From positions 93,844-157,843 of the forward strand of contig CACIKW010000001.1 in assembly GCA_902587315.1 (NCBI GenBank): DNA of 64,000 nucleotides, in the 5' to 3' direction. The translations under genes were made by a program, and so were the position numbers. The notes beneath the pieces were generated by a model. The model made no database searches. It was not told where the DNA came from and saw only the letters and a program-made list of their open reading frames with translations. Positions within the stretch are counted from its first letter, which is position 1, and every line of letters begins with the position of its first letter. The DNA comes from an uncultured Pelagibacteraceae bacterium (GTDB lineage: Bacteria > Pseudomonadota > Alphaproteobacteria > Pelagibacterales > Pelagibacteraceae). This document shows positions 23,219 to 32,292 of the stretch, piece after piece.

Positions 23219-23815
23219 TCACTTTTCAATTGAAAAAATTCCTAATTCAGAAAATAGGTTTTTCATTTCTAAATTATTATTATTTATTTTAGATACTTTT
23301 TCATCATATAAAGCAATAGATTTAAATAAATTAATATTTTTTTTATTACAAAAATTAACAAAATCTTTAATTGTGCACATATGTAAATTTGGTGTGTCAT
23401 ACCATTTATTTGGAAGATTTTTAGTCACAGGCATCGTGCCTTTAAATAGTAAGTTAAGACGCACTTTCCAATATCCAAAATTTGGAATTGTTACTATTGC
23501 TTTATTTGCAACACGTAACAAATCATCTATTACTTTTTCTGGTTTATAAAATGCCTGCAGAGTTTGACTTAAAATCACATAGTCAAAAGAAGAGTTTGGA
23601 AATTGCTGTAAATCTTTTTCAGCATTTCCTTCAATAACTGATAAACCTTTTGAAACGCATATTTGAACATTTTTTTTTGAAATTTCTAGGCCTCTAGTGT
23701 CTATGTTTTTATTATCTTTTAAATGCTTCAAAAGTGTGCCGTCTCCACAACCAACATCAAGTACTCTTTTATTTTTTTGAATTAATTCTGCTATGATATG
23801 AAATTCTTTTTTCAT
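23219..23815 (-). CDS. metW: MetW methyltransferase-like protein
   Basis: The 198-residue protein is a SAM-dependent methyltransferase-fold member, with motif I LDVGCGDGTLLKHL near residue 20 and YVILSQTLQAF downstream. The MetW family is almost always next to metX and is reported to support homoserine acylation, although its exact catalytic role is uncertain. It starts 6 bp after metX, under the same SAM-II riboswitch. The conserved NLPNKWYDTPNLHMCT segment supports the family call. Confidence 0.94.
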   Translation of the reverse strand: MKKEFHIIAELIQKNKRVLDVGCGDGTLLKHLKDNKNIDTRGLEISKKNVQICVSKGLSVIEGNAEKDLQQFPNSSFDYVILSQTLQAFYKPEKVIDDLLRVANKAIVTIPNFGYWKVRLNLLFKGTMPVTKNLPNKWYDTPNLHMCTIKDFVNFCNKKNINLFKSIALYDEKVSKINNNNLEMKNLFSELGIFSIEK

Positions 23816-23821
23816 AATTAT

Positions 23822-24931
23822 TTAATAATTTGCTTGTAAAAAATTTTTAATAGTAATTAAAAAATCTGGCACTTCTAGCAAAAAAGAGTCATGACCTTTG
23901 TCACTTTTAATTTCAATAAAACCCACATCTGCACCGGCTGCATTTAAAGCAATAATTATTTCTTTATTTTCAGCTGTTGGATAAAGCCAATCAGATGTAA
24001 AAGATATTATAAAAAATTTTACTTTAGTTTTTTTAAATGCATCAGACACATTTCCTTTATATTCTTTAACTAAATCAAAATAATCCATTGCTCTGGTTAT
24101 ATAAAGATAGCTATTAGCATCAAATCTATCAACAAAAGCAGAACCTTGATGTCTAAGATAACTTTCTATTTGAAAATCTGCATCAAAACTAAATTTTAAA
24201 TCATCTCTTTCTTGAAGTTTTCTTCCAAACTTTTCTTGTAAGCCTTTTTGAGAAAGATAAGTTATATGAGCAGCCATTCTAGCTACTGATAAACCTTTAT
24301 TTGGAGAGTTTTTCAAATTTAAATAATCTCCATCTTTCCAGTTACTATCTGCCATGATTGCCTGTCTTCCTAGTTCATTAAGCGCTATATTTTGTGCTGA
24401 ATGACTTGCAGTACAAGCTATTGGAATAGCAGTTTTAGTTTTATTAGGAAAATTTGCAACAAACTGAAGGACTTGCATTCCACCCATCGAACCGCCCATT
24501 ACACAAAATAATTTTTCAATTTTAAAATGATCTAATAGATTATATTGAACGTTGACCATGTCATTAATTGTAATTACAGGAAAATTAGTTCCCAATTTTT
24601 TATTTGTTAGAGGATCTATGCTGTTTGGACCATAAGAACCCATACACCCACCGATTACATTTGCACATATTACAAAAAATTTGTTTGTATCAACTGATTT
24701 GTTTGGTCCAACAAGATGAGTCCACCATCCATTTTTATTTGTTATAGGATTTATTCCAGTTACAAATTGGTCACCCGATAAAGCGTGGAAGACCAATATT
24801 GCGTTGTCTTTTTTTTCATTTAATTTTCCGTAAGTTTCATAAGCTAAAGGAAAGTTAGAAATAGTTTTCCCACAATCAAGTTTTAAAGGTTTTTTAATTA
24901 TTATAGTTTTTACCTTATCAATATTGTTCAT
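23822..24931 (-). CDS. metX: Homoserine O-acetyltransferase (or O-succinyltransferase), MetX type
   Basis: The 369-residue alpha/beta-hydrolase acylates homoserine at the entry to methionine synthesis. The nucleophile serine is in MGGSMGGMQVL near 143, the acid lies in the TSDWLYPT region and the histidine in SDKGHDSFLLE near the C-terminus. The oxyanion region FHALSGDQFVTG is typical. Whether acetyl-CoA or succinyl-CoA is used cannot be decided by eye. The gene follows a SAM-II riboswitch, so expression should fall when SAM is plentiful. An AGGAAA ribosome-binding site lies about 8 bases before the ATG. Confidence 0.95.
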   Translation of the reverse strand: MNNIDKVKTIIIKKPLKLDCGKTISNFPLAYETYGKLNEKKDNAILVFHALSGDQFVTGINPITNKNGWWTHLVGPNKSVDTNKFFVICANVIGGCMGSYGPNSIDPLTNKKLGTNFPVITINDMVNVQYNLLDHFKIEKLFCVMGGSMGGMQVLQFVANFPNKTKTAIPIACTASHSAQNIALNELGRQAIMADSNWKDGDYLNLKNSPNKGLSVARMAAHITYLSQKGLQEKFGRKLQERDDLKFSFDADFQIESYLRHQGSAFVDRFDANSYLYITRAMDYFDLVKEYKGNVSDAFKKTKVKFFIISFTSDWLYPTAENKEIIIALNAAGADVGFIEIKSDKGHDSFLLEVPDFLITIKNFLQANY

Positions 24932-24968
24932 TTTATATTTCCTATTTTAATGAATTGAGAGATAAAAA

Positions 24969-25022
24969 AACTTATTTAGCGGTTTTTTTTATAGCGCTCG
25001 CAATTCAGTTAAATCAGCGCAT
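24969..25022 (-). promoter_or_regulatory. SAM-II riboswitch upstream of metX
   Basis: On the minus strand GCGCTGATTTAAC (25020-25008) is followed by GCGAGCGC and then GCTAAATAAG (24980-24971). This is the SAM-II layout: a P1 stem formed by GCGC and GCGC, with the H-type pseudoknot from AUUUA in the loop pairing with UAAAU at the 3' end. The sequence closely resembles the SAM-II aptamers known from marine alphaproteobacterial metX genes. SAM binding stabilises the pseudoknot and is thought to reduce translation. The aptamer begins about 7 bases after a strong promoter and lies about 40 bases before the metX start. Confidence 0.9.
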
Positions 25023-25026
25023 AAAT

Positions 25027-25055
25027 TATTTACAGGATACATTTATATATGTCAA
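25027..25055 (-). promoter_or_regulatory. Promoter of metX-metW-gloB
   Basis: TTGACA (25055-25050), a 17-bp spacer and TAAATA (25032-25027, preceded by TG) form a near-consensus sigma70-type promoter. The predicted start falls at about 25020-25022, exactly at the first base of the SAM-II aptamer. This agreement between two independent signals strengthens both. Confidence 0.78.
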
Positions 25056-25128
25056 TTTTATAAAAATATTAAATATTTTATGTAAATAAGTAATTTTTTA
25101 TCTATAAAGATACAAAATATTGAAAATT

Positions 25129-26214
25129 ATGACTTCGCTTAACTTTAGAAAGATAAATATAAAAGCTTATAAGCCAGGAAGATCTATATTAAAAAAAAAG
25201 AAAAATATAGTAAAGCTGTCAGCCAATGAATCAGCGCTAGGAATGAGTCCAAAAGTGCTAAAAATATTACAAAGTAAAAATTATAAAATTTCTAAATATC
25301 CAGACAGCAAAGCAATAGATTTAAGAAGATTAATTTCTTCAAAATTTAAATGTGACTTTAATAAAATTATCTGTGGTTCTGGATCAGATGAAGTAATCCA
25401 AATGATATGTCAACTTTTTCTTAAATCTGGAGATGAGGTAATAGTTCCACAATATAGTTTTTTGATGTATAGAATATATGCATCAATTGTTGGAGCAAAA
25501 GTAGTTTTTTCTAAGGAAAAAAAATTTAAAGTTTCAGTTGAAAATATAATTAAAAAAGTTAACAAAAAAACTAAAATTGTTTTTTTAGCAAATCCAAACA
25601 ATCCAACTGGTACATATTTAGAAAAAAAAGAATTAATTAATTTGAGGAAAAAATTAAATAATAAAATTTTATTAGTTGTAGACGATGCATATGATGAATA
25701 TATGAAAGATAAAAAATATTCTTCAGGATTAAATATTTTTAAAAATAAAAAAAATGTATTTATTTTAAGAACCTTTTCTAAAATATACGGTCTTGCTTCT
25801 TTAAGAGTTGGCTGGGGATATGGTGATAGAAAAGTAATCGACGCACTAAATGTGATTAAACCTCCTTTTAATGTTAATAAAATTGCTCAGCTATGTGCAA
25901 TTGAATCTTTAAAGGATAGTAAATTTATCGCTAAATCAGTTAAACATAATTTATTTTGGAGCAATAAAATTAAAAAAAGCTTGGAACGATTTAATATTTT
26001 TTGTAATAAAGTAAGCGCAAATTTTCTTTTACTCAATTTTAACAAATGTAGGTTAACCGCAAATGGTGTTGAAAAAAAATTATTAGAAAAAGGCTTGATA
26101 TTAAGAGAAACCAAAACTTATGGAATAAGAAACTGTTTAAGATTAACAATAGGAAACAATTTAGAAAACAAGTTATTTTTAAAAAGTATAAACAGGATAT
26201 TTAAAAATGTTTAA
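25129..26214 (+). CDS. hisC: Histidinol-phosphate / aromatic aminotransferase
   Basis: This fold-type I PLP aminotransferase (361 residues from the ATG at 25129; a TTG three codons earlier is also possible) shows the HisC start KPGRSI...VKLSANESALG. The substrate-loop signature NPNNPTG and the PLP lysine in RTFSKIYGLASLRVGWG near residue 217 are present. HisC converts imidazole-acetol phosphate in histidine synthesis, but this copy overlaps tyrA by 8 bp, which suggests transamination of prephenate or aromatic oxo-acids, alone or in addition. It is divergent from metX across a 197-bp gap holding the riboswitch. Confidence 0.9.
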   Translation: MTSLNFRKINIKAYKPGRSILKKKKNIVKLSANESALGMSPKVLKILQSKNYKISKYPDSKAIDLRRLISSKFKCDFNKIICGSGSDEVIQMICQLFLKSGDEVIVPQYSFLMYRIYASIVGAKVVFSKEKKFKVSVENIIKKVNKKTKIVFLANPNNPTGTYLEKKELINLRKKLNNKILLVVDDAYDEYMKDKKYSSGLNIFKNKKNVFILRTFSKIYGLASLRVGWGYGDRKVIDALNVIKPPFNVNKIAQLCAIESLKDSKFIAKSVKHNLFWSNKIKKSLERFNIFCNKVSANFLLLNFNKCRLTANGVEKKLLEKGLILRETKTYGIRNCLRLTIGNNLENKLFLKSINRIFKNV

Positions 26215-27106
26215 GAATATTTTAATAATTGGATGTGGTATGATTGGATCCTCAATTCTTAGAGGAGTACTAAGCCAAAAGTTGTGCAAAAAGGCTTATG
26301 TATATGAAAAAAATATTAAATACCAAAAACAAATAAAAAAAATAAATAAGAAAATTATTTTAATCAAAAGACTTGATAAAAAAATAAAGGAAATGGATTT
26401 AATTGTTATTTCAACTCCAATGAGTGAATACCAAAAAATAATTATTAAACTAAATAAAAATTTGAATAATAAAACTTTAATTACTGATGTTGGATCAACT
26501 AGAGGAAATGTTGCAAAATTAATTAAAGAAAAATTGTCAAAAAAATTAAATTGGATAATGAGTCATCCCATATCTGGTTCTGAAGCTAGTGGACCAAAAT
26601 TTGGCAGTAAAAATTTATTTAAAAATAAATGGTGCATTTTGATAAAAAATAAGAAAAACAAATTATTAGAAAACAAATTGTCTAAGTTTTGGAAAAAATT
26701 AGGTTCTAGAATTTTGTTTATGCAAGAACATGAGCATGACAAAGTTTTTGCAGTTACTAGTCATCTACCACACTTAGTTGCATACAATTTAATTAAAACC
26801 GCTCAAGATTTTCAAAAGACTCACAAAAAAAATATAATTAAATATAGCGCAGGTGGTTTAAGAGACTTTTCTAGGATAGCGGCATCCAATGAAATTATGT
26901 GGAGAGATATATTTTTTAATAATAATAAAAATATCTCTAAAATAATCGATTTATTCATTAGAAACTTAAAAAACTTTAAGATTGATATTAATAAAAAAAG
27001 AAATTCTTTATTACTTGATAAGCTTAAAAAATCAAAAAAAGCTAGACAACAAATCTTGTTATTAAAACAAGATATTAGTAAACCAGATTTCGGTAGAGAA
27101 AATTAA
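26207..27106 (+). CDS. tyrA: Prephenate / arogenate dehydrogenase
   Basis: The 299-residue protein has the NAD(P)-binding IIGCGMIGSSILRGV at the start and the VGSTRGNV, MSHPISGSEASGP and VTSHLPHLVAYN segments of the TyrA family. It catalyses the oxidative decarboxylation leading to tyrosine. No ACT or chorismate-mutase domain is visible, so it is the single-domain form. It overlaps hisC by 8 bp. Its stop shares the palindrome TTAA (27103-27106) with the convergent NlpC/P60 gene. Substrate preference (prephenate or arogenate) cannot be told. Confidence 0.92.
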   Translation: MFKNILIIGCGMIGSSILRGVLSQKLCKKAYVYEKNIKYQKQIKKINKKIILIKRLDKKIKEMDLIVISTPMSEYQKIIIKLNKNLNNKTLITDVGSTRGNVAKLIKEKLSKKLNWIMSHPISGSEASGPKFGSKNLFKNKWCILIKNKKNKLLENKLSKFWKKLGSRILFMQEHEHDKVFAVTSHLPHLVAYNLIKTAQDFQKTHKKNIIKYSAGGLRDFSRIAASNEIMWRDIFFNNNKNISKIIDLFIRNLKNFKIDINKKRNSLLLDKLKKSKKARQQILLLKQDISKPDFGREN

Positions 27107-27828
27107 ATTCTAAATACTTTTTTTACCTTTAATTTGGCAGTTCTTTCTATCCTTTTTATTGTTTTGTGAATTGGCATTATAATAACTTTTTTCTCTGGAC
27201 CATAAGCATGTATTAGTTTTTTTGAATCAATACATACTGCAACATGCCCTTTCCAAAAAATTATGTCACCTTTTTTAAATTTTTTTTTTATTGTACTTCC
27301 TTTTTTATATTTTATTTGATCAACTGTATCTCTTGAAAAAAATTTATTATTAAATTTATAAAAAATTTGAACTAAGGCCGAACAGTCGATACCTTGGTAA
27401 GTTTTACCTCCCCACTTATATTTGCAATTTTTAAATAATTTAAAAATTTTGATAAAATTTTTTTCTTTTTTATTTAGTAAAGTAATATCTTTTAGTTTTA
27501 TCCATTTATTTTTTTTAAACATAACATAACTTTTTCTCTTCTTTAAAATTTCAATTTCACTTGAAAATGGTAAAAATTTATTTGATTTGTTAATTTTAGT
27601 CTTTAAAACTTTTACTTTGTGAGTGGGTTTAAATTTTTTAATAAATTTTTTTTTTTTTATATAACCGGGATATTTATCATAAAATGTTCTTATTTTTACG
27701 AAATTTTTTGTTTTTTTTAAAATTTTAAATTTTTCACCATAAATAATTTGTGAACTAATTTTAGAACTAACCGAAGGTCTTTCGTAAATATTGATATACG
27801 GGTTATTACAATAAAAATTAGTTTGCAC
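27103..27828 (-). CDS. NlpC/P60 family peptidase with SH3-like region, no signal peptide
   Basis: The 241-residue protein has SH3-like repeats at about 10-120 (YERPSVSSKI, YGEKFKILKK) and a C-terminal NlpC/P60 domain. The catalytic Cys149 is in GIDCSALVQIFYKF, with His195 in WKGHVAVCID and a third polar residue at His207. This family cleaves D-Glu to diamino-acid bonds of peptidoglycan peptides. The N-terminus shows no signal peptide or lipobox, so it may act in the cytoplasm. Translation starts at GTG and overlaps the AmpG-like gene by 11 bp. This context suggests a role in breaking down imported muropeptides, but that is inference. Confidence 0.85.
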   Translation of the reverse strand: MQTNFYCNNPYINIYERPSVSSKISSQIIYGEKFKILKKTKNFVKIRTFYDKYPGYIKKKKFIKKFKPTHKVKVLKTKINKSNKFLPFSSEIEILKKRKSYVMFKKNKWIKLKDITLLNKKEKNFIKIFKLFKNCKYKWGGKTYQGIDCSALVQIFYKFNNKFFSRDTVDQIKYKKGSTIKKKFKKGDIIFWKGHVAVCIDSKKLIHAYGPEKKVIIMPIHKTIKRIERTAKLKVKKVFRI

Positions 27829-29191
27829 CTATTTTTACTTTATGTCTTATAAGCCATAGACATATTAAAGATGGAATAACCATTATTGTAGTTAACACAA
27901 AGAATGTTCCCCAATCTCCATTTAACCAGTCAACAAGAGCTCCCGAAGATGAAGCCAGAGTTGTTCTGCCAGCTGTACCGATGGATGCAAGTAAAGCATA
28001 TTGTGTGGCAGTATAAGTTCTATCAACTAATAAAGAAATAAATGCAACAAATGCTACCGTTGCAAACGCTGCAGTAATATCATCGGCTATTACAGCAATT
28101 GCGAACAATACTTCAGATTTGCCTGTCCAAGCTAAAAGAGCAAATAATAGGTTTGTAAGAGCCATTAGTCCTCCAGCAAAAAACATTGTTTTTATTGTTC
28201 CTGCTCTCATTGCCATCACTCCACCTAATAAAGTAAAAACGACAGTTGTAATCCAACCAAGTCCTTTTGAATAAATTGCAATTTGTCCTTTAGAAAATCC
28301 AATTTCTTTATAAAAGACAATAGACATACGACCAAGAAACGCTTCACCAATTTTAAATAAGAAGACAAAACCTAATATTCCCACAGCAATAGCAAATCCA
28401 TTTTTTTTAAAAAAACTAATTATAGGTCCACCAATAGTTCCAGTAATGTAAGCAATAAAATTAGTTATAATATTGCTAGATCCAAGCTTTCCTTCAATTA
28501 ATTTATCAGCTTCTCTTTGTTTTGCTTGTCTGTCAGTTTCAATAGGCTCATGAACAAACATTAAAGCTATATTCATTAAAATTATTACAACTCCTAAAAC
28601 TAAAAAAGTAGCTTGCCAATAGTCAGCAATACCCATATTTTCAAAAAATTCTGCAGTAAACAAAGCTATAACTCCTCCTAATTTATAACCAGTCCACCAA
28701 CCAACTACCGCCATAGCAGCACCAGCTGCCATAGATTTTCCTTCATTCTCATTAATTTGTTCAATTCTTAAAGCATCAACAGTTATGTCTTGAGTTGCAG
28801 AAGCTATTGCAATAATTAATCCTACAGAAATTAATAAAGCTAAGTTTTCTGTTGGGTTTATAAAACTCCATACAACCAAACTAAGTAAAATTGCAATTTG
28901 CATTAAAACTATCCATCCTCTTCTATGGCCTAGTTTTTTTGTTAAAAATGGTATTTGAATTCTATCTATTATTGGTGCCCACAAATAATTAAAAGCATAA
29001 ACACCAAAAATTAAGCCTGCCCATCCTATTGTTGATCTGCTAAGTCCTTCTTCTTTTAACCAAAGGCTTAGACTGCTTGCAATCAATACCCATGGAAAAC
29101 CGCTTATTGATCCTAAAAGCAATATTCTTAACATTCTTATGTCTTTATAAACCAACAGTGAATCTATCCAGCTATGTCTTTTTTCTTCCAT
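27818..29191 (-). CDS. ampG: AmpG-like muropeptide permease (MFS)
   Basis: The protein has about 12 or more hydrophobic segments and belongs to the MFS/PAT branch containing AmpG, which imports GlcNAc-anhydroMurNAc peptides. Early segments ILLLGSISGFPWVLIASSLS and YLWAPIIDRI fit AmpG. The start is placed at the ATG at 29191, which overlaps the trkH stop as TAATG with GGAG eight bases upstream. An upstream ATG at 29206 would overlap trkH by 16 bp. The product is 457 residues. An acetyl-CoA transporter-like function is the main alternative. The downstream NlpC/P60 gene supports muropeptide handling. Confidence 0.82.
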   Translation of the reverse strand: MEEKRHSWIDSLLVYKDIRMLRILLLGSISGFPWVLIASSLSLWLKEEGLSRSTIGWAGLIFGVYAFNYLWAPIIDRIQIPFLTKKLGHRRGWIVLMQIAILLSLVVWSFINPTENLALLISVGLIIAIASATQDITVDALRIEQINENEGKSMAAGAAMAVVGWWTGYKLGGVIALFTAEFFENMGIADYWQATFLVLGVVIILMNIALMFVHEPIETDRQAKQREADKLIEGKLGSSNIITNFIAYITGTIGGPIISFFKKNGFAIAVGILGFVFLFKIGEAFLGRMSIVFYKEIGFSKGQIAIYSKGLGWITTVVFTLLGGVMAMRAGTIKTMFFAGGLMALTNLLFALLAWTGKSEVLFAIAVIADDITAAFATVAFVAFISLLVDRTYTATQYALLASIGTAGRTTLASSSGALVDWLNGDWGTFFVLTTIMVIPSLICLWLIRHKVKIGAN

Positions 29192-30645
29192 TAATATTTT
29201 CTCCAAAAAGAAGGTATAAATAATACTAATATAGCAAACAGCTCCAGTCTACCTAAAAGCATCGATAGACTTAAAATCCATTTAGAAATATTTGATAATT
29301 TATAAAAATTTCCATTTGGGCCAATAGTTTCACCTAATCCAGGCCCCACGTTTGAAATTGAAGTAGCTGCCGCTGATATTGAAGTTGTAAAATCAAGGCC
29401 AGTTAAAGATAATAAGGCTGCAATTACAAAGAAAATAAAAATATAAAGATATATAAATGAAATTACTGAAGACATAAATTTTTCATCTATATTATTATTG
29501 TCATACTTTATTATAAATATTCCTCTAGGATAAATTATTTTTTTTAATTCATTAACTATAAATCGAAATAACAGCTGCACCCTGAATATTTTTATTCCGC
29601 AAGCAGTAGATCCCGCACATCCTCCAATAAACATCAAAATTAAAAAAAATACTAGTGGAAAATTTCCCCACTGGTCAAAATCTTTCGTTATATATCCTGT
29701 TCCAGTAAGAATTGAAATTACATTAAATGAAATAGATCGTAAACTAACTTCAGATAAACTTTTATTAAAAATAACTAAATAAATATATAAAAAAATTATT
29801 GAAAAAAAAATTATTTTAATAAAAGTAATTATTTGTGTATCTGAAATGAAAATTTTTTTATCTCCATTTAAAAATTTTATATATGCTATAAATGGAATAC
29901 TTCCCAAAATAATAAATACAACCGATGTAATTTCTATAGATGCACTATTAAAATATCCAATTGATTCATTGTAATTTGAAAATCCTCCTGTAGCCAAAGT
30001 GGTCATAGAATGTGTAACGCTATCAAAGAGGCTCATTCCAAATATATTATAAAATAAACAACACAAAATTGTAAAAATTAAGTAAATAATTATTAACCGA
30101 AATGTAATTTGTTTAGATTTTGGTAAAATTTTTTCAGCTGTATCTTTGCTTGAAGTTTTAAATAATTGCATACCACCCACATTCATAATTGGCATTAAAG
30201 TAATCGCCATTACAATAATTCCTATACCACCTAACCATTGCAAAATAGCTCTCCATAGCAATATTGATTTTGGAGCTTCATTTAGATTAATAATTATAGT
30301 TGAACCCGTTGTTGTGATACCAGACATACTCTCAAAAAATGAATCTGTTATGGACAAGTTTAATTCAGAAAAGACAAAAGGTAATGAACCAAATATAGCA
30401 ATTGAAATCCATGATAAAGCAGTTAACAAAAAAGCCTGCGGGAGATTTAATTTCTTCTCATGATCCAAATTTGATAGAAAAAAGAGCACTCCAAAAATAA
30501 TGCAAATTATCGATGAGCTAATAAATGAGGAATCAAGTTCATTGAAAATAAACTGTATAATAATTGGTATACTCATAGAGATTCCAAGTATTATTTGCAA
30601 AACTCCCAAGGTAAAAAAAACAGTTTTATAATTGGACATTTTCAA
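29191..30645 (-). CDS. trkH: Trk-type potassium uptake protein TrkH
   Basis: The 484-residue integral membrane protein has the repeated M1-P-M2 organisation of the TrkH/KtrB family. Conserved pore segments are SGITTTGSTII, MTTLATGGFSNYN, ILTGTGYITKDF and AAATSISNVGPG, and QWLGGIGIIVMAITLMP is also typical. It takes up potassium, normally with a cytoplasmic TrkA regulator, which is not encoded in this window. The gene is followed by an AmpG-like gene with a one-base TAATG overlap. The first residues (MKMSNYKTVF) fit a cytoplasmic N-terminus. Confidence 0.93.
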   Translation of the reverse strand: MKMSNYKTVFFTLGVLQIILGISMSIPIIIQFIFNELDSSFISSSIICIIFGVLFFLSNLDHEKKLNLPQAFLLTALSWISIAIFGSLPFVFSELNLSITDSFFESMSGITTTGSTIIINLNEAPKSILLWRAILQWLGGIGIIVMAITLMPIMNVGGMQLFKTSSKDTAEKILPKSKQITFRLIIIYLIFTILCCLFYNIFGMSLFDSVTHSMTTLATGGFSNYNESIGYFNSASIEITSVVFIILGSIPFIAYIKFLNGDKKIFISDTQIITFIKIIFFSIIFLYIYLVIFNKSLSEVSLRSISFNVISILTGTGYITKDFDQWGNFPLVFFLILMFIGGCAGSTACGIKIFRVQLLFRFIVNELKKIIYPRGIFIIKYDNNNIDEKFMSSVISFIYLYIFIFFVIAALLSLTGLDFTTSISAAATSISNVGPGLGETIGPNGNFYKLSNISKWILSLSMLLGRLELFAILVLFIPSFWRKY

Positions 30646-30729
30646 AGGACATTATTTTATGGAAAATAAATTTCAACTCTATAAGAATAATTAAATATAC
30701 TAATTTTATAAGTAATTTGTTATTAAGTT

Positions 30730-32292
30730 GTGATTGATAAAGCTAACATCGATAAAACCAATGCTTGGCCGTTTATTGAGGCTAAAAAAATTTTAAAAGA
30801 GAGAAAAAAATACATAGAGCAAAAAGGCAAAATTGTTTTACAAACAGGATATGGACCAAGTGGATTACCTCACATAGGAACATTTGGAGAAGTAGCGAGG
30901 ACTTCAATGGTAGTCAATGCATTAAATCAACTCACGGATATACCAAAAGAAATAGTAACATTCTCTGACGATATGGATGGACTTAGAAAAATTCCAAAAA
31001 ACATACCTAAGCAGGAACTATTAAAAAAAAATTTGCACAAGCCCTTAACGGATGTTCCGGATCCTTTTGATAAATTTAAAAGTTTTGGTCAACACAATAA
31101 TGAAATGTTGAAAAAATTTTTAAACAAATTTAATTTTAAATATTTATTTAAAAGTTCAACGGAACTTTATAAATCAGGTTATTTTAATGAAACACTTAAA
31201 TTAATCTTAAAAAATTACAATGAGATTATGAATATAATAGTTCCGACTCTTGGTAAAGAAAGGCAAAAAACATATTCACCTTTCTTGCCTATTTGTCCAG
31301 ATACAGGAACTGTATTAGAAATACCTATATTAGAAATAAACGAAAAAAATTCAAAAATTATTTTTGACCATGACGGAAAAAAAATTGAAAAAAGCATTTT
31401 AGATGGAAATTGCAAGCTTCAATGGAAAGTAGACTGGGCCATGAGATGGTATGCAATTGATGTGGATTTTGAAATGTATGGTAAGGATTTAATTGAAAGT
31501 GCAATATTGTCTTCAAAAATTATTAAATTACTTGGTAAGACTAATCCGTCAGGTTTTGCTTATGAATTATTTCTTGATGAGAAAGGAGAAAAAATATCAA
31601 AATCCAAAGGAAATGGAATTACTATAGATGAATGGTTAAATTATGCATCTCCAGAAAGTTTATCCTTATTTATGTACCAAAATCCAAAAAGAGCAAAAAA
31701 GCTTTATAAAGAAATAGTTCCCAAAGCAGTAGATGAATATTTGGATTTTATAGAAAGGAGTAAATCACAAAATGAGCTACAACTATTAATGAATCCTGTT
31801 TGGCATGTTCATAATGGCAAAATGCCAAAAGAAAAAAATATAATGACTTTTTCAATGCTTCTCAACTTAGTTGAAACAAGCAACGCAGATTCCAAGGAAG
31901 TATTGTGGAAATTTGTTAAAAAGTATAAAAAAAACATTTCTGAAAAAAATCATCCAATTTTTGACAAACTGATCAGTTATGCAATTAAATATTTTAATGA
32001 TATTATTAAAAAAAATAAAAAATACAAAAAGCCAAATACTGAAGAAAAAAAAGCTCTCATGGCATTAATTAATAATCTAGACAAATGTAATGACGACATG
32101 ACTCCTGAGGATATTCAAACACAAATTTATACTGTTGGCAAAGAAAATGGTTATAAGGAAAATTTAAGAGAGTGGTTTAAATTAATTTATGAAGTAATTT
32201 TTGGTGATGAAAATGGCCCAAGAATGGGTTTCTTTATTAGTTTTTTCGGTGTTAATGAAACAAAACAACTGATTAAAGATAAAATTAAATAA
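30730..32292 (+). CDS. lysK: Class I lysyl-tRNA synthetase
   Basis: This 520-residue enzyme is the archaeal-type class I LysRS, not the class II enzyme of most bacteria; alphaproteobacteria commonly have this form. The HIGH-like motif is HIGTFGE near residue 40 and the KMSKS-like motif is KISKSKGNG near 288. The GPSGLPHIG and WAMRWYAIDVDFEMYGKDL segments are characteristic. It starts with GTG. The stop overlaps pyrD as TAATG. It is the only aminoacyl-tRNA synthetase in the window. Confidence 0.95.
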   Translation: MIDKANIDKTNAWPFIEAKKILKERKKYIEQKGKIVLQTGYGPSGLPHIGTFGEVARTSMVVNALNQLTDIPKEIVTFSDDMDGLRKIPKNIPKQELLKKNLHKPLTDVPDPFDKFKSFGQHNNEMLKKFLNKFNFKYLFKSSTELYKSGYFNETLKLILKNYNEIMNIIVPTLGKERQKTYSPFLPICPDTGTVLEIPILEINEKNSKIIFDHDGKKIEKSILDGNCKLQWKVDWAMRWYAIDVDFEMYGKDLIESAILSSKIIKLLGKTNPSGFAYELFLDEKGEKISKSKGNGITIDEWLNYASPESLSLFMYQNPKRAKKLYKEIVPKAVDEYLDFIERSKSQNELQLLMNPVWHVHNGKMPKEKNIMTFSMLLNLVETSNADSKEVLWKFVKKYKKNISEKNHPIFDKLISYAIKYFNDIIKKNKKYKKPNTEEKKALMALINNLDKCNDDMTPEDIQTQIYTVGKENGYKENLREWFKLIYEVIFGDENGPRMGFFISFFGVNETKQLIKDKIK

